Source of the DNA: Anisus vortex
Taxonomy: Eukaryota; Mollusca; Gastropoda; Planorbidae
Assembly (NCBI GenBank): GCA_949126835.1
Contig: OX421492.1
Span: forward strand, 43,550,998-43,614,997
Direction of reading: 5' to 3'
DNA: 64,000 nucleotides
Shown piece after piece: positions 1 to 12,605 of this stretch; the stretch's first letter is position 1, and every line of letters starts with the position of its first letter. The notes beneath the pieces were generated by a model. It was not told where the DNA came from and made no database searches. It saw only the letters and a program-made list of their open reading frames with translations. The translations under genes were made by a program, and so were the position numbers.

Positions 1-135
1 TACATACAACTTCTCATATCCCATATGTAGGTTTCTATGAAGTGAATATTTACATACAACTTCTCATATCCCATATTATTATGTAGGTTTCTATGAAGTG
101 AATATTTACATACAACTTCTCATATCCCATACTAC
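1..135 (+). repeat. Tandem repeat of about 50-56 bp at the left edge
   Basis: Two and a half copies with TACATACAACTTCTCATATC and TAGGTTTCTATGAAGTGAAT. It probably continues left of the window. Confidence 0.85.
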
Positions 136-659
136 AGTCCCTAAACAAAATATAAAAGAAAGTCAAAACCTCCCCATTCCTTCTCTTTCCATACCTTCTT
201 TCTTCTGAAGCTCTCTTGAAGTGCTATGGGGGCAGGGAGTGAGGGGTGGGTGGCTTTATGTTCGGTTCAAAAAGACGCCCCAGTGTAAAAGGGAAGGTCT
301 CTACCCTGCTGCATGGGAAATAGAAAGAAGAGCTAAGGTCGCAACTTGCAAATAAGTCATGCTGTGCCGAGTCATGCTGTGCCGTCTTCACCAGCATACA
401 AATGTCGCTGTTTGTGGCAGCCTGATATGAAAAGGTACAAAAGAAAAAGACGGCCATGTTTTGTTGTTTGCGGTCATATTCTAAACAGCGTTATGGCTGC
501 TTAGTGAAACCTGCCAATTCAAATGAACAAAAAAATCGTTATTGACATTTCTATTGAATTAGTGTGAAATTAAAAAGAACCTTTGGGTTGCCGCTACCCG
601 TCGCACGCTTTAGACATTAACATAAAGGATGAATACATTGAAACACAGTGGGCTGGTCA
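136..659. other. Unique sequence, no gene seen
   Basis: Moderate GC for the window. A short duplication, AGTCATGCTGTGCCG, lies near 355-385. A 77-codon antisense frame shows no recognisable domain. Confidence 0.5.
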
Positions 660-1400
660 TAAATAGATTTCATAACATGCAACTCAAACATTTTCATTCA
701 ACTCATGCAACTTATACACTTTGATTCAACCCATGCAACTTTGATTCAACCCATGCAACTCATACACTTTGATTCAACCCATGCAACTTTGATTCAACCC
801 ATGCAACTCATACACTTTGATTCAACCCATGCAACTTTGATTCAACCCATGCAACTCATACACTTTGATTCAACTCATGCAACTTTGATTCAACTCATGC
901 AACTTATAGAGCGTTCTCAATGGGCGTGGCTTAGGTTTTTTAGTGACGTATTTGTGTAAATAGAAGCCACTATTGGTGTACGAAAATGGTGATTCAACTC
1001 ATGCAACTTTGATTCAACTCATGCAACTCATACACGTTGATTCAACTCTCATACACTTTGATTCAACCCATGCAACTTATACACTTTGATTCAACTCATA
1101 CTCTTTGATTCAAATCATGAACTCATACACATTGATTCAACTAATGAACTCATTCAGTTAGATTCAACTCATACAACTCATCTAATTTGATTTAACTCAT
1201 GCAACTCATACACTTTGATTCAATGTATACACTTTTCTTTGACTCATGAACCTATACACTTTGATTCAACTCATGAACTCATTCATTTCGATTCAACTCA
1301 TACAACTCATACATTTTGATTCAACTCATACACTTTGATTCAACTCATGCAACTCATGCACTTTGATTTAACTCATGCAACTCATACATTTTGAGTCAAC
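660..1400 (+). repeat. Degenerate minisatellite, left part (ACTTTGATTCAACYCATGCA)
   Basis: Units of about 20-48 bp around ACTTTGATTCAACTCATGCA. It is interrupted by the MITE fragment at 911-990 and continues on the far side of the MITE at 2130-2165, so the array predates both insertions. Confidence 0.9.
911..990 (+). mobile_element. 80-bp end fragment of the 43-kb MITE family
   Basis: GCGTTCTCAATGGGCGTGGC through to GTACGAAAATGGT matches 43090-43170 almost base for base. It interrupts the minisatellite. Only this terminal piece is present. Confidence 0.75.
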
Positions 1401-2129
1401 CACTGATCTATAAAAAGAATGGATTGCGCCTTTTTAATAAATTGGTTTGAGCAAAGTGAAGAAAAGCACTGATCTATAGAAGAAATGAAAAACTAAAAAT
1501 TTCCACTGCACTTATCGATATAAACAAAATTGTGTCTAAACTTACTGTGCCACTGATCTATAAATAGATCGGAACGGAATCTATGTTGCTGCCATTTTAC
1601 ACAATATGCATATAAATTTTTGCTGTCAAGCTTCTGACTTCTTATTAATAATATAAAACTAACAATAATACGATCAAAAGAAAACAAATACCAAACAATA
1701 AAAAAAAGTTTATACTAAAAAAAGTAGACAGCAATATTTCGCAGTACGGAAAAACCCGGTCCTGAACACACACTAAATTTGAAAGCATTTCAAAAAGACA
1801 TCATTTGGAAACTGCGCCCATTGTATAACCTTAACATACGGTGATTAGTAATAGGTCTAAGTTTATTTTAAAAATAAATTAATGAATTAAGCAATATTGT
1901 TAAAAAAATAAAACTTTATTTTGGAGGACGTTTCCAATTTATGCATTTTAAACTTTTAACCCGATTAGTCAAACGGCTTTGGAGAATATAGAGCAGAAAC
2001 AAACATCTAAATAAATAAACAAACTCACGGTAATTATATATATTGATCAGTGACAGTATAAACAAAATGGCGGAAATTTCCTCAAGAATGTTACTTCCGA
2101 GCCTAATCCATTCTTTTTAGAGATCAATG
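1401..2129. mobile_element. hAT-like MITE, 729 bp, inserted in a minisatellite
   Basis: Terminal inverted repeats of 25 bp, left CACTGATCTATAAAAAGAAT... and right the complement of CATTGATCTCTAAAAAGAAT..., match at 23 of 25. A perfect 8-bp target duplication, GAGTCAAC, lies at 1393-1400 and 2130-2137. Extra copies of CACTGATCTATA occur internally at 1467 and 1551, and an inverted GATCAGTG at 2045, which are subterminal repeats typical of hAT ends. No transposase frame. Confidence 0.85.
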
Positions 2130-2165
2130 GAGTCAACTCACCCAACTCATTCACTTTGATTCAAT
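2130..2165 (+). repeat. Displaced right end of the 660-1400 minisatellite
   Basis: GAGTCAACTCACCCAACTCA followed by CACTTTGATTCAAT continues the array after the 729-bp MITE. Confidence 0.8.
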
Positions 2166-2789
2166 AATAATGTATAATATTTTTTAACACAAAATAAATC
2201 TATAAAATAATCAAAATAAATATCTCTAATATTTTCTTAATATTAATAGAATCTATATTTCTATAATGAGAATATAGACTATTTAGTTTTTTCACTGACT
2301 TACGTACAATATATTTATACATATTTTACTTGCCAGAGTTAATATCCTTGGTTTACGTTTTTTTAAATTAATTTTGAACGTTTTTTTCTAATAATTTTAT
2401 TTGTTGGTTTTCCCTATCTCTTTGAGTAACCCATTCTATGCCAGATCGCCACAGGAAAGAGAAATAATTAACATGAAACATTCCTTGTATGTGAAGTAAG
2501 AAGAGTTACTATCAATATTTAATCATATTTTATTGTATTATTATGACGTGTTTCAAAAATTAGAATTTGATAATTTATTTAATAATACAACGTAAGTATT
2601 TTAAAGTATTTATACATTGTATTATAATCTGTTTATAAATTTAGTGATTCTATTCATTATGTTACACGGAATTATTAGATGTTAATATTTGCAGAAACCT
2701 TATAGCTTTTCTCAATAAGTTTTAGCAGGGACTGTTCAATTAACAAAAAAAAAACGGCTACGGTTTGTTTTCAGTTTTAAGTCACGAAA
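2166..2789. other. AT-rich unique sequence
   Basis: Very AT-rich with no repeat structure or coding signal seen. Confidence 0.5.
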
Positions 2790-2995
2790 AAATAGCTTAC
2801 CAACATGGTACACTCCATGATACACGGTCAAGTATAAATAGCTTATCAACATGGTAGACTCCATGATACACGGTCAAGTATAAATAGCTTATCAACATGG
2901 TAGACTCCATGATACACGGTCAAGTATAAATAGTTTATCAACATGGTAGACTCCATGATACACGGTCAAGAAGTATAAATAGCTTATCAACGTGG
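2790..2995 (+). repeat. 46-bp tandem repeat, about 4.5 copies
   Basis: Units hold TATAAATAGCTTATCAACAT and GGTAGACTCCATGATACACG. They lie just before the tRNA-like unit. Confidence 0.9.
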
Positions 2996-3040
2996 TAGAA
3001 ATTAATGGAAACTAAAAAAAAAAAGAAAAAAAAAATATAG

Positions 3041-3116
3041 TCCATGTGGGGAGTCGAACCCAGGTTGCCCGCATGGCAGTTGAAGACGCTAACCACTACG
3101 CTAGGGAAACCACATG
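3041..3116 (-). ncRNA. tRNA-like Pol III unit
   Basis: 76 nt on the minus strand with a perfect A box, TAGCGTAGTGG, and B box, GGTTCGACTCC, at tRNA spacing. The outer ends CATGTGG and CCACATG can pair, and a long T-run follows within about 8 nt as a Pol III terminator. The D-stem pairs, but the anticodon and T stems pair poorly, so it is more likely a tRNA-derived RNA, SINE head or tRNA pseudogene than a working tRNA. Confidence 0.5.
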
Positions 3117-3194
3117 TTAATAAGGGATCACAAAAGTAAGATATGAGACATTTAGGTCACGTGTCTTAAATAAACTAATTTGATTGGTTAAACA

Positions 3195-3245
3195 CACACA
3201 CAGGCTACTTTATATCTATATCTATATATGTGTGTGTGTGTGTAA
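3195..3245 (+). repeat. CA/TG and TATC microsatellite
   Basis: ACACACACACAGG is followed closely by TATATCTATATCTATATATG and TGTGTGTGTGTGT. Confidence 0.8.
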
Positions 3246-4129
3246 ACTGCAGGTAATATCGTAATATAGAGTTATAGAGCTATTAAAATATAAATGTTGT
3301 GACCAATTGACCTATATTTCCATGCTATAGTATTTCACGTGCTCGGTGCTGTTTAAAACAACACCTTCATACTTCAGTATATTGAAAATAGATTACACTG
3401 ATCTGACCTATATATATGGGACAACTTCACCTGTTAAATGGAGAAGTACAGAACTTCTTTTCTTGCTATTTAATCTCCTTCATTTAAAGTTTACAGAAAA
3501 AAAACGCGGAAATGATCCGCTTTAAAAGAAAAAAAAACAGTTTTGAGACACCACGTGACCGCCTCGGTCAGTGATTTCTTAACCCCCCCCCCTCCCTTCC
3601 CTCCCCTCCCGCCCCTTTCCTTGGGCCATTGTTAGTCTGCGGAGCAGATTTCTTTCAAGAACATTTTTTTTACTCGAGCATTAAAAAAGAAGTTATTACC
3701 ATCTGCCGAGAGTGGTCAAGTTGAACCTTTGACCACTGTCCACGCGACAACATCCCTCGCTACCATTTCTTTAGTTAATGTTTTTTGTCCACCTTCCCTC
3801 CTTTCTTCTGTTCCCCCCCCCCCCCCCACTCTACTCCTCATGATTGGCTGTGAACATACAGTGGGGCCACTTAAGTTACGACTTCTAAGTACTAGAAGTG
3901 AAGTCTGCCTGCTCTATGTGGCGATAAGTCCTGCCTTCCAGTCAGCACAAAGCCAGTCTTTGTTGGACCAACTTACTCTTTAATAGACTCAGGGGACATT
4001 TCAATGCCTGGATCAACTGGGGTGATCATATGACTGGCTGGTGCAGTTGATGATAACTGAAGGAGGGACATTCATCACTAGAAGATGCACCGTCCTGATA
4101 CTCATACATGCAGTCGTACACAGAAACAC
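3246..4129. other. Unique island with poly-C tracts
   Basis: Contains CCACGTGACC (3551) and two C-runs at about 3584 and 3816. TGACCACTGTCC occurs at 3730. No coding signal. Confidence 0.45.
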
Positions 4130-4330
4130 GTGCATTAGAGACACACACACATACACACACAAACATGTGCATACAAAGACACACGTTCACAAACACACAG
4201 TGACATATACATATACTAGTCAAGTTCTGTTATGTTCATGTATCTATATATCAATGTAATATATCTATCTATCAATGTAATATATCTATCTATCAATATA
4301 ATATATCTATATATCAATGTAATATATATC
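4130..4330 (+). repeat. CA-rich microsatellite and TATCTATCTATCAATGTAA repeats
   Basis: Impure ACAC tract (4138-4205), then four imperfect units of ATATCTATCTATCAATGTAA. Confidence 0.8.
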
Positions 4331-5969
4331 ATAAGTTCAGTTTGAAAATAAATAGAGCTCTAACTAAATATAAATACACCTCAATAGAACTGAATGTCTG
4401 AACACCAATTCGACATTTATCTTTAGAAATTGTAATGTCATCCAAATGTCAATAGTCTACTTTATAAGAATGATTGAGCGAATGATGGAATAATATAAAT
4501 TTCCCTGACACTTGATGCGTGGATTTTAACGAAGAATTATTCTCATATTTCGACAATTTTGTTAACAACATCAATATATTCATTACATATCTGATAATTA
4601 ATTTTCATTTATCACATAATATGCTATTTTTATTCAACTGATATGATATTTAATTTTATATTTTCAACGGCTGGAAGTTTTTGTTAAAATAAATTAATGC
4701 CGTTTACTGATTGATTTCATTCAATGTGCTTTTGATTGTAACAAGCGTTTGTACAATGAAGATATATGCGTATGTTGTTTTTAATTTTTAATTGATATGT
4801 TCATAAGCTAGAGAAATGTTAAAGTTTTCATTTACAGTTTAGATTTTATTACTGATGTCTTCGTACATTTCTTTATTTTCAGGTTGGTTGGGGAAAGAAA
4901 GGTGGGGGGGGGGTGAATGGGAGGGGGGGGGTGAGAGGTGGGTCAACCTGATAACTGAAAGATTTTCACAACGTGTGACATTTCCGGTGAGACTAATAAG
5001 AGAAAACAATGTGTGCAGAGTGACCACTGTCCAGCCGGCTGATTTATTCAAAGACTCACGCTTGTCTGGCCGCAAGGCACACCTCCACTCGGAGTCCTTT
5101 AGTTTGGACTCTGGACTGGACAGTAGGGTTGGTCATGCCAGTCGGTCTAGTAGTCTCTGGGTCAGACTGAGAGGTCAGCTTGGGGCAGAGGGCAGTGAAT
5201 ACTGGAGGTCAGACCGGGGCACTGGCAACCAAGCCTGATTATCTTTTTATGAATTGGCTCTTTTATCATAGTTCACATCTTTAGCCCATGGGCGCATCTG
5301 CCGTTCCCCCTGCAAACCCTTGTTCGGTCTTTCTATCATTTAGGGAAGAGAAAAATAATGAAATAATAGTGTTACCACTGGTCAGCTCCTGCTGTCCACT
5401 GGCTATTACAACTCTAGCTTTGGCTGCCCACTAACTGCCTCAAAGGGGAGAAAAAAAAAAAAAAAAAGGTCATGGTAGACAAAACCTAAGGTCTCTACCT
5501 CCCTGGCAGGTCAACACATCCAAGGGATGCTGACCAAATGTCATCAACGGCCAGAGAATGACATTAAGAGAAACCCTGGAGATGGTGAGGGGTATTGTTG
5601 AAATATCAACGTGTCATATAAACAGATAATGTAGCCTACACATTTAATACACTATTTTCTAGTAGCAGTAAAAAAAAAAGAATTATAATATATAAAGTGC
5701 AGTTCGAATATTCTAGATAATGTACAAGTTTAATGTATTCACAACTATTAGAATATTTTCAATAAGTCAAAAATCTTTTTTCCCTCGTATTGAGTGTAAA
5801 ATTAAAACATTGAATATCCAAATTGAATATAACAAACACAAATCTAAATTACATAATAATATGGAACTCAATTTGTATAGAATACTTTCACATTTTTACA
5901 TTAAAAAAAAATAATGTTTTTCAAAATGGAGAAAAAAAACGTGTGTTGGTAACCTGTTTGGGGCTTATT
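4331..5969. other. AT-rich sequence with a GC-richer island at 4970-5240
   Basis: The island follows G-runs at 4904 and 4924 and carries a 127-codon open frame without recognisable motifs. TGACCACTGTCC recurs at 5021. It could be an unrecognised exon or conserved non-coding DNA. Confidence 0.4.
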
Positions 5970-6232
5970 TAAACTGTATATATGCTGTTTTAAGGTTATT
6001 TTTTTCTATTTTAAAATGTAAACATGACGTTTGTTTGTTGTAAGCTGTAGAAATTTAAACTGTATATATGCTGTTTTAAGGTTATTTTTTTCTGTTTTAA
6101 AATGTAAACATGACGTTTGTTTGTTGTAAGCTGTAGAAATTTAAACTGTATATATGCTGTTTTAAGGTTATTTTTTTCTGTTTTAAAATGTAAACATGAC
6201 GTTTGTTTGTTGTAAGCTGTAGAAATGATGCA
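5970..6232 (+). repeat. 86-bp tandem repeat, three copies
   Basis: Copies start at 5970, 6056 and 6142 with AAACTGTATATATGCTGTTT and end GTAAGCTGTAGAAATTT. Nearly identical. Confidence 0.92.
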
Positions 6233-6699
6233 ATAAATAAATAGATAAAAGGTCTGACCTATATATTGTTTTCTTTAGTTTGTGAAAGAAAAGAAATGAT
6301 ACAGAAACTGTAAACCTTTTGGAATAGAAAAATTGTAAAGATTAATTACCTCCAACCTTTCCCCTGTCCATAGATAGAACGTGATCTATTTGGTGCAATT
6401 GTATACCTGCACACGTGACCTGCTCATCTTACTGATTGCACTTGATAGCTTGCATTAATTCAGTAAATTGGATGAAACTATCCGTAGGGCAGAAGACTAG
6501 AATGTCATATTCTAGGTTACAGCATGTTTTCTGGCCATCTCAAATAACGGCCATTCTATAGCTCAGGGCAGACGATATGAGACTTGAAATTGACATGTTA
6601 CAGAAGAATTTTTATAGCCTTCGTTTCTAATCAATATTTACTGCTTAACATTTGTATAGTAAATAATATCTCTATGTGTACCAGTGCATTGGATTACTT

Positions 6700-7430
6700 T
6701 ATATCCGTATTACAACTACATTATTTTATAACAGTATTTCAACTACATTATTTTATAACAGTATTTCAACTACATTATTTTATAACAGTATTTCAACTAC
6801 ATTATTTTATAACAGTATTTCAACTACATTATTTTATAACAGTATTTCAACTACATTATTTTATAACAGTATTTCAACTACATTATTTTATAACAGTATT
6901 TCAACTACATTATTTTATAACAGTATTTCAACTACATTATTTTATAACAGTATTTGTAAAACTTTTTTAACAGTATTTCAAATACCTTATTTTACAACAG
7001 TATTGCAAATACATTGTTTTATAACAGTATTTCGAATACATTTTTATAGTAGTATTTCAAATACATTGATTTATAACATTATTTTAAATACCTGTTTTTA
7101 TAACAGTATTTTAAATACATTATTTTATAATAGAATTTAAAATACATTATTTTATAACAGTATTTCAACTACATTATATTGTAACAGTATTTCAACTACA
7201 TTATTTTATAACAGTATTTCAAATACATTATTTTATAAATTACCAATACATTATTTTATAACAGTATTGCAAATACATTATTTTATAAAAAAAAATTCAA
7301 ACATTATTTTATAACAATATTTAAAATATAATATTATTTTATAACAGTATATCAAATATAATACTATCTTAAAACAGCATTTCAAATAGGGCTAACATTA
7401 TTTTATAACTCTATTTAAAATATTGTATTT
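6700..7430 (+). repeat. 27-bp minisatellite, uniform then decaying
   Basis: About ten perfect copies of TTTCAACTACATTATTTTAT plus AACAGTA (to about 6950), then degenerate copies to 7430. Open frames here are by-products. Confidence 0.92.
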
Positions 7431-7439
7431 CGAAATAAT

Positions 7440-8314
7440 TAACTTAGTTAATTGGTTGAACACCCAATGAACAAAAGACAACTATAAGTATTACTATTGA
7501 CTTGTGTTTGTTACATCCAGTAAACACCAAGGTTTGAATACTGCATTGGGCATGCTTACATCACTTGAGTTACTTTTCTTTGTTCTTTCAAATCACAGCA
7601 TCATAAATGCCAGAAGCCAATCAAACCAAAGGATTATGCTTAATTTTTAGCTTCACTTATTTGTCATTTTGCTCGTGACAAGCCCAATGTCAAGGCTGCA
7701 TGTATTAGTGATAAGACCCTGGTGCATGCCATTTTGCTCTCAGTTGAATGACTTTATTGTAGCCACGTGACCTGTACGCCTGAATGATTGTGGTGAAGCG
7801 GTTCGCCTTTAACGTAGTTTGACATAATGTATGTGAGAGTGACCCACTTTAATTCTTCTGATCGCTTTGCGTGTTAGGAACTCACTAATTTCTTCTAATG
7901 TCAATACTGTTGTCAACATAGGCTACAGAAGGGAGATAAACTTCCCACATGACCAAAACGGTCTTATTCACAAAGGGAGGCCATCCACTTTGTTGACATC
8001 GACACGCCAGAATGTGTATGTGTGTGTGTGGGGGGGGGGGGGGGGTAAAAGAGGCGGATAGAGTACGTAACCTTAAGTCTAAACCAGCTGCTAAAGTGAG
8101 ACATGAACAAGTGGAAGAGGGGACAAGTGTTGATGGAACTTGTCATTTTGTGATCTGGTAAAGCTATTAAGACTTCTGATCCCCCTAACAAGTTGACAAG
8201 AACCTCTCGTCACAGAATCTGATGCTTTCAACTTTCTAGCAACATAATTGGAGATAAGCCTGAGTTCTTTAACGTCTATACATTTATTTGCTAGTCACAT
8301 TGAAGTCAATGTAT
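7440..8314. other. Unique island before the 36-bp array
   Basis: Contains CACGTGAC at 7764 and a G-run near 8031. No gene recognised. Confidence 0.45.
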
Positions 8315-11300
8315 TCTGATGGAATTATTATCTTATGTCATATTAAACTTTCTGATGGAATTATTATCTTATGTCATATTAAACTTTCTGATGGAATTAT
8401 TATCTTATGTCATATTCAACTTTCTGATGGAATTATTATCTTATGTCATATTCAACTTTCTGATGGAATTATTATCTTATGTCATATTAAACTTTCTGAT
8501 GGAATTATTATCTTATGTCATATTCAACTTTCTGATGGAATTATTATCTTATGTCATATTCAACTTTCTGATGGAATTATTATCTTATGTCATATTAAAC
8601 TTTCTGATGGAATTATTATCTTATGTCATATTCAACTTTCTGATGGAATTATTATCTTATGTCATATTCAACTTTCTGATGGAATTATTATCTTATGTCA
8701 TATTCAACTTTCTGATGGAATTATTATCTTATGTCATATTAAACTTTCAAATGGAATTATTATCTTATGTCATATTCAACTTTCTGATGGAATTATTATC
8801 TTATGTCATATTAAACTTTCTGATGGAATTATTATCTTATGTCATATTCAACTTTCTGATGGAATTATTATCTTATGTCATATTCAACTTTCTGATGGAA
8901 TTATTATCTTATGTCATATTCAACTTTCTGATGGAATTATTATCTTATGTCATATTAAACTTTCAAATGGAATTATTATCTTATGTCATATTCAACTTTC
9001 TGATGGAATTATTATCTTATGTCATATTCAACTTTCTGATGGAATTATTATCTTATGTCATATTAAACTTTCTGATGGAAATATTATCTTATGTCATATT
9101 CAACTTTCTGATGGAATTATTATCTTATGTCATATTCAACTTTCTGATGGAATTATTATCTTATGTCATATTCAACTTTCTGATGGAATTATTATCTTAT
9201 GTCATATTCAACTTTCTGATGGAATTATTATCTTATGTCATATTCAACTTTCTGATGGAATTATTATCTTATGTCATATTCAACTTTCTGATGGAATTAT
9301 TATCTTATGTCATATTAAACTTTCTGATGGAATTATTATCTTATGTCATATTCAACTTTCTGATGGAATTATTATCTTATGTCATATTCAACTTTCTGAT
9401 GGAATTATTATCTTATGTCATATTCAACTTTCTGATGGAATTATTTTCTTATGTCATATTCAACTTTCTGATGGAATTATTATCTTATGTCATATTCAAC
9501 TTTCTGATGGAATTATTATCTTATGTCATATTCAACTTTCTGATGGAATTATTATCTTATGTAATATTCAACTTTCTGATGGAATTATTATCTTATGTCA
9601 TATTCAACTTTCTGATGGAATTATTATCTTATGTCATATTCAACTTTCTGATGGAATTATTTTCTTATGTCATATTCAACTTTCTGATGGAATTATTATC
9701 TTATGTCATATTCAACTTTCTGATGGAATTATTATCTTATGTCATATTCAACTTTCTGATGGAATTATTATCTTATGTAATATTCAACTTTCTGATGGAA
9801 TTATTATCTTATGTCATATTCAACTTTCTGATGGAATTATTATCTTATGTCATATTCAACTTTCTGATGGAATTATTATCTTATGTCATATTCAACTTTC
9901 TGATGGAATTATTATCTTATGTCATATTAAACTTTCTGATGGAATTATTATCTTATGTCATATTCAACTTTCTGATGGAATTATTATCTTATGTCATATT
10001 CAACTTTCTGATGGAATTATTATCTTATGTCATATTCAACTTTCTGATGGAATTATTATCTTATGTCATATTCAACTTTCTGATGGAATTATTATCTTAT
10101 GTCATATTCAACTTTCTGATGGAATTATTATCTTATGTCATATTCAACTTTCTGATGGAATTATTATCTTATGTCATATTCAACTTTCTGATGGAATTAT
10201 TATCTTATGTCATATTCAACTTTCTGATGGAATTATTATCTTATGTCATATTCAACTTTCTGATGGAATTATTATCTTATGTCATATTCAACTTTCTGAT
10301 GGAATTATTATCTTATGTCATATTAAACTTTCTGATGGAATTTTTATCTTATGTCATATTAAACTTTCAAATGGAATTATTATCTTATGTCATATTCAAC
10401 TTTCTGATGGAATTATTATCTTATGTCATATTCAACTTTCTGATGGAATTATTATCTTATGTCATATTCAACTTTCTGATGGAATTATTATCTTATGTCA
10501 TATTCAACTTTCTGATGGAATTATTATCTTATGTCATATTCAACTTTCTGATGGAATTATTATCTTATGTCATATTAAACTTTCTGATGGAATTATTATC
10601 TTATGTCATATTAAACTTTCAAATGGAATTATTATCTTATGTCATATTCAACTTTCTGATGGAATTATTATCTTATGTCATATTCAACTTTCTGATGGAA
10701 TTATTATCTTATGTCATATTAAACTTTCTGATGGAATTATTATCTTATGTCATATTCAACTTTCTGATGGAATTATTATCTTATGTCATATTCAACTTTC
10801 TGATGGAATTATTATCTTATGTCATATTCAACTTTCTGATGGAATTATTATCTTATGTCATATTCAACTTTCTGATGGAATTATTATCTTATGTCATATT
10901 CAACTTTCTGATGGAATTATTATCTTATGTCATATTCAACTTTCTGATGGAATTATTATCTTATGTCATATTAAACTTTCTGATGGAATTATTATCTTAT
11001 GTCATATTCAACTTTCTGATGGAATTATTATCTTATGTCATATTCAACTTTCTGATGGAATTATTATCTTATGTCATATTCAACTTTCTGATGGAATTAT
11101 TATCTTATGTCATATTCAACTTTCTGATGGAATTATTATCTTATGTCATATTCAACTTTCTGATGGAATTATTATCTTATGTAATATTCAACTTTCTGAT
11201 GGAATTATTATCTTATGTCATATTCAACTTTCTGATGGAATTATTATCTTATGTCATATTCAACTTTCTGATGGAATTATTATCTTATGTCATATTCAAC

Positions 11301-12014
11301 TTTCTGATGGAATTATTATCTTATGTCATATTCAACTTTCTGATGGAATTATTATCTTATGTCATATTAAACTTTCTGATGGAATTATTATCTTATGTCA
11401 TATTAAACTTTCAAATGGAATTATTATCTTATGTCATATTCAACTTTCTGATGGAATTATTATCTTATGTCATATTCAACTTTCTGATGGAATTATTATC
11501 TTATGTCATATTCAACTTTCTGATGGAATTATTATCTTATGTCATATTCAACTTTCTGATGGAATTATTATCTTATGTCATATTCAACTTTCTGATGGAA
11601 TTATTATCTTATGTCATATTAAACTTTCTGATGGAATTATTATCTTATGTCATATTAAACTTTCAAATGGAATTATTATCTTATGTCATATTCAACTTTC
11701 TGATGGAATTATTATCTTATGTCATATTCAACTTTCTGATGGAATTATTATCTTATGTCATATTAAACTTTCTGATGAAATTATTATCTTATGTCATATT
11801 AAACTTTCAAATGGAATTATTATCTTATGTCATATTCAACTTTCTGATGGAATTATTATCTTATGTCATATTAAACTTTCAAATGGAATTATTATCTTAT
11901 GTCATATTCAACTTTCTGATGGAATTATTATATAATGTCATATTAAACAATGAGACAATTATTATCTTATGTCATATTAAACTACGATACAATTATTATC
12001 TCAGTGTCATATTA
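8315..12014 (+). repeat. 36-bp satellite array, about 101 regular units
   Basis: Units contain TCTGATGGAATTATTATCTT and end TCATATTCAAC. The 101st unit begins at 11915, exactly 100 x 36 bases after the first at 8315, so there is no net length change in between; two or three decayed units follow to about 12014. Common variants are TTAAAC for TTCAAC and TCAAAT for TCTGAT; the latter always follows TTAAAC. Two forward frames stay open throughout (over 1200 codons) only because 36 is divisible by three. No initiation context or splice signal was recognised, so it is treated as non-coding. Confidence 0.95.
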
Positions 12015-12094
12015 TAAATATGTTTATCGCATAATTAAGATCATGGTCGTAATGAAACAATACAATTTTATGTGGATGTTAATGTTGGGCAAAC

Positions 12095-12605
12095 TTTTAG
12101 TATTTCTAGCTAGTAACGTAGCCAACATGTGTATTTCTAGCTAGTAACGTAGCCAACATGTGTATTTCTAGCTAGTAACGTCGCCTACATGTGTATTTCT
12201 AGCTAGTAACGTCGCCTACATGTGTATTTCTAGCTAGTAACGTAGCCAACATGTGTATTTCTAGCTAGTAACGTAGCCAACATGTGTATTTCTAGCTAGT
12301 AACGTCGCCTACATGTGTATTTCTAGCTAGTAACGTCGCCTACATGTGTATTTCTAGCTAGTAACGTAGCCAACATGTGTATTTCTAGCTAGTAACGTCG
12401 CCTACATGTGTATTTCTAGCTAGTAACGTAGCCAACATGTGCATTTCTAGCTAGTAACGTAGCTTACATATGTATTTCTAGCTAGTAACGTAGTCTACAT
12501 ATGTTTTCTAGCTGGTAACGTAGCCAACATGTGCATTTTTAGCTAGTAACGTAGCCTACATATGTATTTCTATCTATTAACATAGCCTACACGTGTATTA
12601 TTAAG
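12095..12605 (+). repeat. 31-bp minisatellite
   Basis: About 16 copies of GTATTTCTAGCTAGTAACGT followed by AGCCAACATGT or CGCCTACATGT; the two variants are interleaved and the last copies decay. Units contain the palindromes CTAGCTAG and ACATGT. Confidence 0.9.

Noticed and set aside
6584..7140. Two overlapping forward frames of 128 and 154 codons
   Set aside because: Translations of the 27-bp repeat.
8288..12017. Two forward open frames of over 1200 codons (SDGIIILCHIQL and MELLSYVIFNFL repeats)
   Set aside because: Both are translations of the same 36-bp satellite. Two overlapping frames being open, residue-changing variants and no start or splice context indicate non-coding repeat.
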